Shown: positions 18,110-25,839 of the stretch, piece after piece
Position numbering within the stretch: position 1 is the stretch's first letter
Layout: the number at the start of each line of letters is the position of its first letter
Translations under genes and position numbers: made by a program
Source: Gammaproteobacteria bacterium UBA4421
Lineage (GTDB): Bacteria > Pseudomonadota > Gammaproteobacteria > Pseudomonadales > Azotimanducaceae
Direction: 5' to 3'
Assembly: GCA_002389675.1 (NCBI GenBank)
Contig: DGQF01000010.1
Coordinates: forward strand, 140,795 to 204,794
Length of the DNA: 64,000 nucleotides
The notes under the pieces: generated by a model
What the model saw: only the letters and a program-made list of their open reading frames with translations
Database searches by the model: none
Told to the model about the DNA's origin: nothing

Positions 18110-18583
18110 TCAGGTGCTCATATGATCTAAGGGCAAAGCGGTGGATGATTTGATTCGCTCCATTGCAAACGATGAAGAGACATCGTGCAGGGGTGCCACG
18201 CTAATCAGTTTTTTGTAGACGCGGTCGTAATCCTGAATGTCACGGGTGATAATTTTGAGCAGATAATCAGTGGCGCCACTGATTCGATAAAACTCAACCA
18301 CTTCCGGGATGGCTTTGACGCCTGCGGCAAAGCGCTTAAGCCAATTGTCATTGTGTTCATTGGTTTTAATCGAAACAAATACCGTTAGATTCAAGCCCAG
18401 CGTTTTCTCGCTTAGCAGGACAACATGCTGTCGTATTACGTTTTGTTCCTCCAATCGTTTGATTCTGCGCCAGCAGGCATTGGTTGATAATCCTACCCGC
18501 TCGGCAATATCCGAGACGGTTAAATCGGCATCTTCTTGGAGGAGTTGAAGCACATGTCGGTCATAACGATCAATTGTTTTCAT
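18110..18583 (-). CDS. Lrp/AsnC-family regulator, DecR(YbaO)-like
   Basis: A 157-residue regulator: N-terminal winged helix (LLQEDADLTVSDIAERVGLS then WRRIKRLEEQNVI) and a C-terminal RAM ligand-binding domain. The C-terminus (DVSSSFAMERIKSSTALPL) and the central GATDYLLKI resemble E. coli DecR/YbaO, which responds to cysteine. It is divergent from the MBL/exporter pair across a 109-base AT-rich region with dyads, so local control of those sulfur-related genes is a reasonable inference. The DecR assignment rests on recalled resemblance, not an alignment. Confidence 0.85.
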   Translation of the reverse strand: MKTIDRYDRHVLQLLQEDADLTVSDIAERVGLSTNACWRRIKRLEEQNVIRQHVVLLSEKTLGLNLTVFVSIKTNEHNDNWLKRFAAGVKAIPEVVEFYRISGATDYLLKIITRDIQDYDRVYKKLISVAPLHDVSSSFAMERIKSSTALPLDHMST

Positions 18584-18692
18584 GGTAAATTTTTATCATT
18601 AAAAGTAAATTTTTAAAAAATATTACCAAAAATAATCTTTTATGCTCATATAAAAGAGAATTTTTTTAAATTTTATTGGTTATGCTTAAGGT
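18584..18692. promoter_or_regulatory. AT-rich divergent control region with dyads
   Basis: Between the Lrp-type regulator and the MBL gene. GTAAATTTTTA occurs twice as a direct repeat (about 18585 and 18605), GGTAA at 18584 faces TTACC near 18627, and CTTTTAT/ATAAAAG forms a perfect 7-bp dyad at 18637-18656 with a 6-base centre. Lrp-family sites are typically AT-rich imperfect palindromes in phased arrays, so this is a likely operator region. Confidence 0.6.
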
Positions 18693-19487
18693 ATGAGTTT
18701 AATGGTCAATCCTTTTTTCGAGGCATCTACCGGATCTTTTTGTTACATCGTGGCAAATCCAGAGTCTCGTTGCTGCGCCATCATTGATGCACCGCTGGGA
18801 TTAGGGTGCGGTGATACAGTTGTGAATACCCATACGGCCGATGCCATGCTGGATTGGATTCATGCTCACGAATTTGTGGCACGCTGGATTCTCGAGACTC
18901 ATGTACATGCAGATCGCCCCAGTGCTGCGGGTTATTTAAAATCGCACCTACTGTGTGCTAAAACAGCCATTGGTGATGGGGTACCCAATCTGCAGGGCTA
19001 CGACCAACTGTTGGGAGACGGCGAAAAGATTTGTCTGGGGCACACCCACGGCAGAGTGATTGCGACGCCAGGGCACACGCCAGGCTGCGTGAGCTATCAG
19101 TTCGATAACGCGGTTTTTGTAGGTGATACATTATTTATGCCTGATACCGGTACTGCGCGTTGTGATTTCCCCGGAGGCAGTCCGATCCTTCTGTACAAAT
19201 CGATTGAAAAGTTACTGTCGCTGCCAGACTGTACGCGGCTGTATGTTTGCCATGACTATCCCGGTGATCGGCGCCGCAACCGTTGTGTGACCACGGTTGC
19301 GGAGCAGAAACTGGCGAATATCCATTGGCGTGCCACAACCTGTGCTGATTCATTCGCGGCCCTGCGATCGCAGCGCGATCGAACTTTGGCGCCGCCGCGG
19401 TGGCAAGCCATATCTATTCCCGCTAACCTTCAATGCAAGGATATCGGGGAGATTCAAGTGTTACTGACGCAGACCATGAATGAGTAG
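18693..19487 (+). CDS. MBL-fold hydrolase, persulfide-dioxygenase-like, variant metal motif
   Basis: A 264-residue protein resembling the ETHE1/Blh persulfide dioxygenases: GRVIATPGHTPGCVSYQF, GDTLFMPDTGTARCDFPGG and a late VCHDYPGDRRRNRC. These oxidise glutathione persulfide to sulfite. The first metal motif reads H70-V-H72-A-D74-R75, so the usual HxHxDH ends in Arg (codon CGC, one base from CAC). In the ETHE1 group a single iron is held by the first His of this motif plus a later His and Asp, so the change need not abolish activity. The next gene overlaps it by 8 bases and encodes an exporter. Confidence 0.8.
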   Translation: MSLMVNPFFEASTGSFCYIVANPESRCCAIIDAPLGLGCGDTVVNTHTADAMLDWIHAHEFVARWILETHVHADRPSAAGYLKSHLLCAKTAIGDGVPNLQGYDQLLGDGEKICLGHTHGRVIATPGHTPGCVSYQFDNAVFVGDTLFMPDTGTARCDFPGGSPILLYKSIEKLLSLPDCTRLYVCHDYPGDRRRNRCVTTVAEQKLANIHWRATTCADSFAALRSQRDRTLAPPRWQAISIPANLQCKDIGEIQVLLTQTMNE

Positions 19488-20439
19488 CGCGAATTCAGAT
19501 TCTCATCAGAATACCCGTACGGCCTTTTTTATCGCTCGGTGTGCTCTGGGCATTGCACTTCTGGTAGGTCTGTATTTTCAAAATCCCGCGTTTGCGCTGC
19601 TCGGTGGTTTGATGATTCGACTGCTCGTGGGGATAAATCCCGTTAAGAACAGCGGCGAACTCGGACGAATTTGTCTGCAGTCAGCGGTTGTGTTGCTTGG
19701 ATTTACCCTGGGTTTGGATCGATTGGTCAGCGTGTCAGCTGATTATGGCTGGATTGTTGCCATCTATACCATGGGCACGTTGTTGTTAGGGGGGCTGTTA
19801 GCACTTGTGGTCAGAGGTGATACCAGTGAGCAAACCCTGCTCGCCAGTGGCACTGCAATCTGCGGGGGGACTGCGATAGCCTCGCTGGCGCCTTTGATGG
19901 GAGCTAAGCCCCATCAATTAGCTGTGACCACGGCACTGGTTTTTCTGCTCAACATTGTTGCGTTGCTGACATTTCCAGCCATTGGGCACAGCCTAGGTCT
20001 TTCTCAAGAAACCTTCGGCGCTTGGGTCGCTTTAGCCATTCACGATACAAGCTCTGTGATTGCGACGGCGACAATTTATGGCGACGAAGCCGCGGTGGTG
20101 GCCACAACGGTGAAACTGGGTCGGACTCTTTGGCTGATTCCTTTGGCGTTTGCCGTCAGTTTGATCTACCGCCAGGGTGAGGCAAAATTGCGGGTGCCCG
20201 CGTTTGTCATTCTGTTTATCGCTGCGGCTTTGAGCAGCAGCATTATCAATATTGAGCCTAATCTATCAAGTGGTATCGCGCTGGTCAGTAAAGGGCTGCT
20301 GGTTTTTGCGCTGGGTATGATTGGTTTGGAAATCAATCGCGAAACGCTGCGAAATATGTCGTTGCGCAGTATAATTTTTGGCGTGGGGCTATGGTTGTTG
20401 GTTGCGCCAGCGGCGCTCGTTTTGGTTTGGTGGGTCTAG
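19480..20439 (+). CDS. UPF0324 (YeiH-type) putative sulfate/sulfite exporter
   Basis: A 319-residue integral inner-membrane protein with about nine or ten hydrophobic segments. Family signatures are visible: LLGFTLGLDRLVSVS, ASGTAICGGTAIASLAPL and AIHDTSSVIATATIYGDEAA. The family is annotated as putative sulfate exporters but has few direct studies. The start overlaps the end of the MBL gene (ATGAGTAG), a coupling that fits sulfite or sulfate disposal after persulfide oxidation. A hairpin 18 bases after the stop probably ends the transcript. Confidence 0.85.
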   Translation: MSSANSDSHQNTRTAFFIARCALGIALLVGLYFQNPAFALLGGLMIRLLVGINPVKNSGELGRICLQSAVVLLGFTLGLDRLVSVSADYGWIVAIYTMGTLLLGGLLALVVRGDTSEQTLLASGTAICGGTAIASLAPLMGAKPHQLAVTTALVFLLNIVALLTFPAIGHSLGLSQETFGAWVALAIHDTSSVIATATIYGDEAAVVATTVKLGRTLWLIPLAFAVSLIYRQGEAKLRVPAFVILFIAAALSSSIINIEPNLSSGIALVSKGLLVFALGMIGLEINRETLRNMSLRSIIFGVGLWLLVAPAALVLVWWV

Positions 20440-20456
20440 TCGAATTCTGATTGGCT

Positions 20457-20479
20457 CTAACCATTTGTCATATGGTTAG
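20457..20479 (+). terminator. Hairpin after the exporter gene
   Basis: CTAACCAT and ATGGTTAG form a perfect 8-bp stem with loop TTGTCAT, followed by a T-rich stretch (AAAATTGTTCTTTTA). Likely intrinsic terminator, although the T-tract is interrupted. Confidence 0.55.
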
Positions 20480-20527
20480 TCAAAATTGTTCTTTTACGTT
20501 GTGGTCTGGCCTGACTAAGCTTTGCCA

Positions 20528-20617
20528 ATGACGATTTTAAAGACACATCTCGATCGCTCAAGCGTTTTAGCGCTGGTGCTTTTTCTGGGCTACCTAGCGG
20601 TGCCTTTTCTAGCATAA
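20528..20617 (+). CDS. Possible 29-residue single-pass membrane mini-protein
   Basis: A short frame from ATG 20528 to TAA 20617 in the 293-base gap before selD. It has a charged N-terminus (MTILKTHLDRSS) followed by one hydrophobic helix (VLALVLFLGYLAVPFLA). The layout is that of a small membrane protein. Against it: no clear ribosome site is seen upstream, and short frames of this size arise by chance. I do not recognise a family. Confidence 0.25.
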   Translation: MTILKTHLDRSSVLALVLFLGYLAVPFLA

Positions 20618-20732
20618 AGCCCGCGGCTCCTCTAAGGTGCCCTGTGTAACTTGCTCTGCTCATACTAATTTTTATATACAACGATCTCGTTCAACGCTAG
20701 TGTGCGGACCTGTTCTCTGACATGCTTCTACC

Positions 20733-22892
20733 ATGAAACCCTCTCTCTCCACCCCATCAATCAGAGATATTATTCTGGTTGGAGGCGGGCACAGTCATGT
20801 TCAAGTGCTCAAAGCCTTTGGTATGCGTCCCGAACCGGGGGTGCGATTAACGCTGGTCTGCCAAGAATTGGAAACACCTTATTCGGGTATGCTGCCTGGA
20901 TGCCTCAGTGGGTATTATACCGACACCGATATTCATATTCAGTTGATGCCTTTAGCTAGATTTGCGAGCGCGCGAATGATTCATGCGCGGGTAGAAGGTC
21001 TGGATTTAAACCAGCAGCAGCTTATCTTCGCTGATCGACCGCCTTTGCGTTATGACCTTTTATCGCTCAATTGTGGCGCGATACCGGAACCGCCGCAGAC
21101 GGGCGTGACATGTGTTAAACCCATTGGCGAGTTCCTGCCTAAATGGCGGCGAATAGTTGATGAAATCAAAGAAAATCAATCAGTTGCGATCATTGGTTCA
21201 GGAGCAGGGGGCGTTGAATTAGCGTTTGCAGCGCGAGCTAGATTGCCGGCATCAACGACAATTAACTTAGTCGGCGAAACACTGCTGGCCGGGCACGCCA
21301 ATGGCGCCGCACGCCGGATGATGTCGGAACTGAAAAAACATCATATTGCTTGGGTCTCTGATCGTGCGGTTGCGCAAACCTCGTGCGCGGTCCAATTGCA
21401 TAAACAGGGTAGCCTAGCAGCTGATTATGTTCTTTGGGTAACAGACGTTGCGGCGCCGAGTTGGCTTGCCTCGACCGATTTAGATACAGACTCAAGCGGG
21501 TTCGTAATGGTAGATTCCTATTTACGAAGCACGTCACATACCAATGTGTTTGCCGCTGGTGATGTTGCGTTTCTCAAGCATCAACCCCGGCCGAAATCCG
21601 GTGTCTATGCGGTGCGCGCAGGTCCCGTTCTCGCGAAAAATCTGAGACGTATGGCGCGTGGCGAGAGCCTAAAAAGATTTTCAGCGCAGAAAAAATATCT
21701 GTCTTTAATGGGCACTGGTCAACGCCAGGCGCTGGCTACCAGAGGAAATTGGTATGCATACGGTCGCTTCTGGTGGTGGCTGAAGACGCGCATCGACCGG
21801 GCATTTGTTGAGCAATTTAATACCCTGCCCACAAGTAGTGAACCGGTGTCGAAATTACCCGCAAGTTTGTCCACAGATATGCCAGAGCAAGGTGCTCGAT
21901 GTGGCGGGTGCGGTGCCAAGCTCGCTGCCGACCCATTACGCCGAGTATTGTCGCGCCTGCCGACGCAGGCGTCAGCGCGCGTGGTGCTGGGTATGGGAGA
22001 TGATGCGGCAGTGCTCAAAAATAGCGCTGGCGTTGCGGTTCTGACAATCGACGGTTTTCGGACGATGTTTGATGACCCTTATCTTTTTGGTCGGATCGCC
22101 GCCCACCATAGCTTGAACGATATTTTTGCGATGGCCGCAACGCCGACTGCGGCCCTGGCCTTTGTAACCCTGCCCCTGATGTCACAAACCCTAATGGAAG
22201 AAGAGCTTTATCAGGTGTTAAGCGGCGTGACTGATGTTTTGAATGCCCACGATGTGCCTCTGGTAGGCGGCCACTCGGCCGAGGGCGCCGAATTGGGCGT
22301 CGGTCTGACCATTACGGGTGAGCCTGGCTCAGCCATGTTACAAAAAGGTGGCCTGCGTCTAGGTGATCATTTGATTCTTACAAAACCGATCGGCACAGGG
22401 GTTGTCTTAGCGGCGACCATGCAAGGGCATGTCAATACCGATAGTCTCCGGGCAGCGCAGCAAAGCATGGATTTTAGCAACAGCGGTGCGGTACAGGTGT
22501 TGTTAGCGGCAGGCGCTGGCGCAATGACTGATGTGACTGGTTTTGGCTTGGCGGGGCACCTCAGCGAGATGTTACGGGCGTGTAAGCTTGGGGTTTCTCT
22601 GGATTTGAACGCGATTCCGCTGCTACCGGGAATCGACCAGCTATTTTCGCTAACCCAAAGCTCTCTTCAACGTGATAACGAGCGCGCGTTACAGGATTAT
22701 GAAATGCGCGGGAACCTGACTTTGCTTGACAGCGCGGTGCGTGCGTTGGCCGATCCGCAAACCTCTGGTGGGTTGCTTGCCGGCGTACCTGAGGAGCACG
22801 TATTCGATTGTTTAGAACGCTTGCGCGCACTGGGGTATACTGCGGCGGATATTGGTATCGTCACAGACACTGGTGCAGCGGTGATTGTTTAA
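20733..22892 (+). CDS. selD: SelD fused to an N-terminal FAD/NAD(P) oxidoreductase
   Basis: A 719-residue two-domain protein. Residues 10-370 form a pyridine-nucleotide-disulfide oxidoreductase of the NADH dehydrogenase/sulfide:quinone reductase type (ILVGGGHSHVQVLKAFG, then AIIGSGAGGVELA and FAAGDVAFL). From about 385 comes selenide, water dikinase (selenophosphate synthetase): Cys390-G-G-Cys393-G-A-Lys396 of the active site, then GMGDDAAVL and VGGHSAEGAELGVG. SelD makes selenophosphate for Sec-tRNA synthesis and selenouridine. The catalytic position is Cys, so SelD is not itself a selenoprotein here. The oxidoreductase domain is thought to help form or deliver selenide; this is an inference from such fusions. 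It converges on metX. Confidence 0.93.
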   Translation: MKPSLSTPSIRDIILVGGGHSHVQVLKAFGMRPEPGVRLTLVCQELETPYSGMLPGCLSGYYTDTDIHIQLMPLARFASARMIHARVEGLDLNQQQLIFADRPPLRYDLLSLNCGAIPEPPQTGVTCVKPIGEFLPKWRRIVDEIKENQSVAIIGSGAGGVELAFAARARLPASTTINLVGETLLAGHANGAARRMMSELKKHHIAWVSDRAVAQTSCAVQLHKQGSLAADYVLWVTDVAAPSWLASTDLDTDSSGFVMVDSYLRSTSHTNVFAAGDVAFLKHQPRPKSGVYAVRAGPVLAKNLRRMARGESLKRFSAQKKYLSLMGTGQRQALATRGNWYAYGRFWWWLKTRIDRAFVEQFNTLPTSSEPVSKLPASLSTDMPEQGARCGGCGAKLAADPLRRVLSRLPTQASARVVLGMGDDAAVLKNSAGVAVLTIDGFRTMFDDPYLFGRIAAHHSLNDIFAMAATPTAALAFVTLPLMSQTLMEEELYQVLSGVTDVLNAHDVPLVGGHSAEGAELGVGLTITGEPGSAMLQKGGLRLGDHLILTKPIGTGVVLAATMQGHVNTDSLRAAQQSMDFSNSGAVQVLLAAGAGAMTDVTGFGLAGHLSEMLRACKLGVSLDLNAIPLLPGIDQLFSLTQSSLQRDNERALQDYEMRGNLTLLDSAVRALADPQTSGGLLAGVPEEHVFDCLERLRALGYTAADIGIVTDTGAAVIV

Positions 22893-22899
22893 AAATAGG

Positions 22900-22914
22900 A
22901 AGGCCAATCGCCTT
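22900..22914. terminator. Small bidirectional hairpin between selD and metX
   Basis: AAGGC-CAATC-GCCTT, with an A-rich tract on either side, so that each strand reads stem then T-rich tail (CCTATTTTTA on the minus strand). It overlaps the end of the convergent metX gene. The stem is only 5 bp. Confidence 0.4.
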
Positions 22915-24034
22915 AGAAAAAATCTGCCAGTGCGGGCCGAAATCGATCCATATCGACCAGAAAGGAATCGTGTCCTTGAATACAAGACAGTCGCTTAAAG
23001 TGGACTTGATCAATGTGTGCATCCAGGGCAACAGCGAGATCTTCTTGCTGCTCTATTGGGAATAGAAAGTCGGTTTCCACGCCGACGATTAGAGCGGCTT
23101 CTAGTTGTAGCTTTTTAAAACTGGCTTCCAAGCTGCCGCCTTTGTCAGCGGCGTCGTAAAGGTCCATGGCGCGCGATAAATATAGATAACAATTGGCGTC
23201 GAAGCGACCGATGAAACGATTGGCGTGGCTTTCCAAGTATGATTCCACCTCGAAGTCTATGCCAAACGGATCGTCTGCATGAATGAAATCAGTGGCTCTT
23301 TCACGACCGAAGCGTTCAGCCCATTCGGCAGCCGAACGATAGCTGATCATGCCTAGTTTGCGTGCCAAACGCATGCCATTAACCGGCCCGTTGCCTTTGA
23401 GGTCGTAGTTGCCCCCTTGCCAAGCGGGGTCAGTATGGATCATTTCGCGCTGTAGCGAGCGCAAGGCGATAGAAAATGGTTGGCTACGTGCCGCAGATGA
23501 AATGGAGACCAGGCGTCGCGTCCGGTCGGGGTGCTGCTGTGCAAAGGCTAGAGCAGTCATGCCTCCCATTGATGCGCCAATCACACAGTTCAGCGTATCT
23601 ATGCCTAGGTAATTTAAAACATGGCTAGCGGAATCAGCGATATCTTCGATGGTCAGAACGGGGAAAGTTAATCTATAAATGGCGCCTGTATCCGGATTGA
23701 TACTGGCGGGTCCGGTAGACCCAAAGCAACTACCTAGCGAATTTACGCACACCACAAAATAGATATCGGTATTGATCGGTTTTGCGGGCCCAACCATGTC
23801 TTCCCACCAACCCGCTGATGGATCGTTAATTGACGACGCGACGTGCGCGGAGGGAGACAAGCCAGTAAACAGCAGCACCGCATTGTCTTTCGAGGAATTG
23901 AGCGCGCCCCAAGTTTCAAAAGCTAACGTCGGCGTGGCGATCAGCCCGCGACGCATCTTGAATTCGTGAGCCAGCGTGAGTGTTTGCAGCGCAGTCAAAT
24001 CTAAATATCCAGCAATTTTAATCGAGCGCTGCAC
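22913..24034 (-). CDS. metX: MetX-family amino-acid O-acyltransferase
   Basis: A 373-residue alpha/beta-hydrolase-fold acyltransferase. The nucleophile is Ser155 in GASMGGM, and the C-terminal GVETDFLFPIEQQ and GHDSFLVD supply the acid and base. MetX activates homoserine by acetylation or succinylation for methionine synthesis; some members act on serine instead. The early motif reads LLFTGLSPSAHVAS rather than the usual HALTG-type sequence, and no metW gene lies beside it as in many Proteobacteria. The acyl donor and acceptor are therefore uncertain. No SAM riboswitch is visible in the upstream region. Confidence 0.82.
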   Translation of the reverse strand: MQRSIKIAGYLDLTALQTLTLAHEFKMRRGLIATPTLAFETWGALNSSKDNAVLLFTGLSPSAHVASSINDPSAGWWEDMVGPAKPINTDIYFVVCVNSLGSCFGSTGPASINPDTGAIYRLTFPVLTIEDIADSASHVLNYLGIDTLNCVIGASMGGMTALAFAQQHPDRTRRLVSISSAARSQPFSIALRSLQREMIHTDPAWQGGNYDLKGNGPVNGMRLARKLGMISYRSAAEWAERFGRERATDFIHADDPFGIDFEVESYLESHANRFIGRFDANCYLYLSRAMDLYDAADKGGSLEASFKKLQLEAALIVGVETDFLFPIEQQEDLAVALDAHIDQVHFKRLSCIQGHDSFLVDMDRFRPALADFF

Positions 24035-24117
24035 CTTAAGAGATTCACACTAAAAGCGCCAGTGGCGCAAAAGGCGGAACAATAGATGAGTCTTCGTTGC
24101 GTTATAACGGACACGAA

Positions 24118-25164
24118 CTAAATAGCGTGAATATCGGTTAAGATTTCTTCAAGGCAGCGATGGTCTTTTTCGCTGTTCACCGGAATACCAATTTCAATAC
24201 GTTGAATCAAACCTGCAAAACGTTTTTTTACGGCGCTGGCAAGATCGTCATATCGAGCGACTAATACCCACTGGTGCAAGACATCATCGCTGATACAGCC
24301 TGCCATTTCGGTCCAACGCTGGGCTTTGGACAACGCCGACAATTCAATGGCCAGATCCTCTAAACCCGCTTGCGCAAAAGGTCTTCGGTATGCTGGTGTG
24401 CTGACATAAAATGCTAATCTGGCACGCGCAATTTCCGTTCGTTCGGCAAGTGTATCTGAGTCTGCAGCGCTGGCGATCAGTGGTTTTAGACAGATTTCAA
24501 AGGGACTGTCATCGCCTCGGTGAGCATCGATTACCTTTTTTAGGGTTTGCTTAATGTAGGTCGGGGAGCACACCGGGTGCAGACGCACCCCGTCAGCGAC
24601 TTCTGCTGCGATGCCACACATGTAGGGATTAACAGCCGCAACTTGTATTGGGATTTTGGGGTGATGAATTGGCCCGGGGGTGAATAGGGGTACGGTTAGA
24701 TTCAAGTTGTAGTGAGTGCTGGTGAACCTTAGGGGCGTTTCACTTTGCCAACTGTGCCAGATGCTTTTGACGGCGTTAACATAATCGCGCATCCAGGGTC
24801 CTGGTGGGTGCCATTGCATGCCGAAACGCCTTCGTAGATGCCCACTTACCTGCGAACCTAAGCCTAACTCGAATCGTCCGTGCGACAATTTTTGTAGGGT
24901 CCAGGCGGACATGGCGGTAACGTAGGGACTGCGGGCAAAAGCGATACTGACTGATGTGCCTAATCGAACGCGCTGGGTGCCCGCCGCAGCCAGCGCAAGG
25001 ACCTGAAAAAGGTCGTCTTTGGTCTCTTCCATCAGCAAGGTCTGGTATCCCAGCTGATCTACTGTGTTGGCTTGCGATGCAATCTGAGTGACGTCCAATG
25101 GCGCATCCGGTGCTGCCAATCCGGGATCTAGTTTTCCTAGCGGTAGCAGGGTCTCAGTCTTCAC
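24118..25164 (-). CDS. LLM-class flavin/F420-dependent oxidoreductase
   Basis: A 348-residue luciferase-like monooxygenase-fold protein: QVLALAAAGTQRVRLGTSVSIAFARSP is the typical beta-barrel segment, followed by FELGLGSQVSGHLRRRFGM. It resembles the F420-type LLM subfamily annotated TIGR03617. Whether the cell makes F420 cannot be told from this window, so FMN is equally possible. It lies 18 bases downstream of a GFA-family gene on the same strand and close to a Baeyer-Villiger-type monooxygenase. Substrate unknown. Confidence 0.83.
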   Translation of the reverse strand: MKTETLLPLGKLDPGLAAPDAPLDVTQIASQANTVDQLGYQTLLMEETKDDLFQVLALAAAGTQRVRLGTSVSIAFARSPYVTAMSAWTLQKLSHGRFELGLGSQVSGHLRRRFGMQWHPPGPWMRDYVNAVKSIWHSWQSETPLRFTSTHYNLNLTVPLFTPGPIHHPKIPIQVAAVNPYMCGIAAEVADGVRLHPVCSPTYIKQTLKKVIDAHRGDDSPFEICLKPLIASAADSDTLAERTEIARARLAFYVSTPAYRRPFAQAGLEDLAIELSALSKAQRWTEMAGCISDDVLHQWVLVARYDDLASAVKKRFAGLIQRIEIGIPVNSEKDHRCLEEILTDIHAI

Positions 25165-25182
25165 CGGCAGCTCTGCAAGTAA

Positions 25183-25587
25183 TTAGGTGGGTAAATGCTC
25201 AAAGCTTGCCACCCCTGGTGGAATGGTCTGGAAAGGCAGTTGATCGCAGGTGTAGATGGCTATTGCGGGGTTGGCCTCGGTAGGGTCATCTAAGCTACCA
25301 ACCTTGAGAATTACGGCATCTGGGAGATTGGGGGAGCGTGTCAGCAGATGAGTGCCGCAATTGGCGCAAAAATCGCGAGTGACCGGCGCGGGGAGGTCGT
25401 CTCTAGAAAAACTTTTGGGTGCACCCTGGGTAAACGTCAGCCCGGCCTTTGGTACGGCCATGAACACATTGGCGGCGCCACCGGTAAGGTACCTGCATTC
25501 GCGACAATGACATTGGGCTTGCATGAGGACTTCGCCCTCAGAATGGTAGCTAACTTGACCACAGTAGCAGCGTCCTGTTCGTGACAT
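25183..25587 (-). CDS. GFA (CENP-V)-family zinc-binding protein
   Basis: A 134-residue protein with the family Cys pattern: CYCGQVSYH, CHCRECRYLTG and later CANCGTHL, which bind zinc. The family is named after glutathione-dependent formaldehyde-activating enzyme, but most members have no proven activity. It is upstream of and close to the LLM gene (18 bases), so the two are probably co-transcribed. Confidence 0.87.
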   Translation of the reverse strand: MSRTGRCYCGQVSYHSEGEVLMQAQCHCRECRYLTGGAANVFMAVPKAGLTFTQGAPKSFSRDDLPAPVTRDFCANCGTHLLTRSPNLPDAVILKVGSLDDPTEANPAIAIYTCDQLPFQTIPPGVASFEHLPT

Positions 25588-25839
25588 ATTGATGACTCGG
25601 TTTCATAGATAGCCAGATCATAGAGCAAATGTAGACCCAAACCTATCCTGATAAATGTCTTTAACCCGATCGAATTTTTAATCTGAGCGGGTTTGGCAAT
25701 CCCCATTGGAACAATTGAAGGTGGCTGCCCCTCAGGCTATGATCAAGGTTGTGGTGTTTTGATTTGCTTGTCGAACGCTGTAACAATTCAATTGTCGACG
25801 GCTTCGCCGGCAATGCTGTATCGATTAAAGGGAGATCTT

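Noticed and set aside
21900..21920. SelD active site as a possible Sec codon
   Set aside because: The codon is TGT (Cys390), not TGA, so no recoding is needed.
24035..24117. SAM riboswitch before the metX-family gene
   Set aside because: The gap is too short and shows none of the conserved stems.
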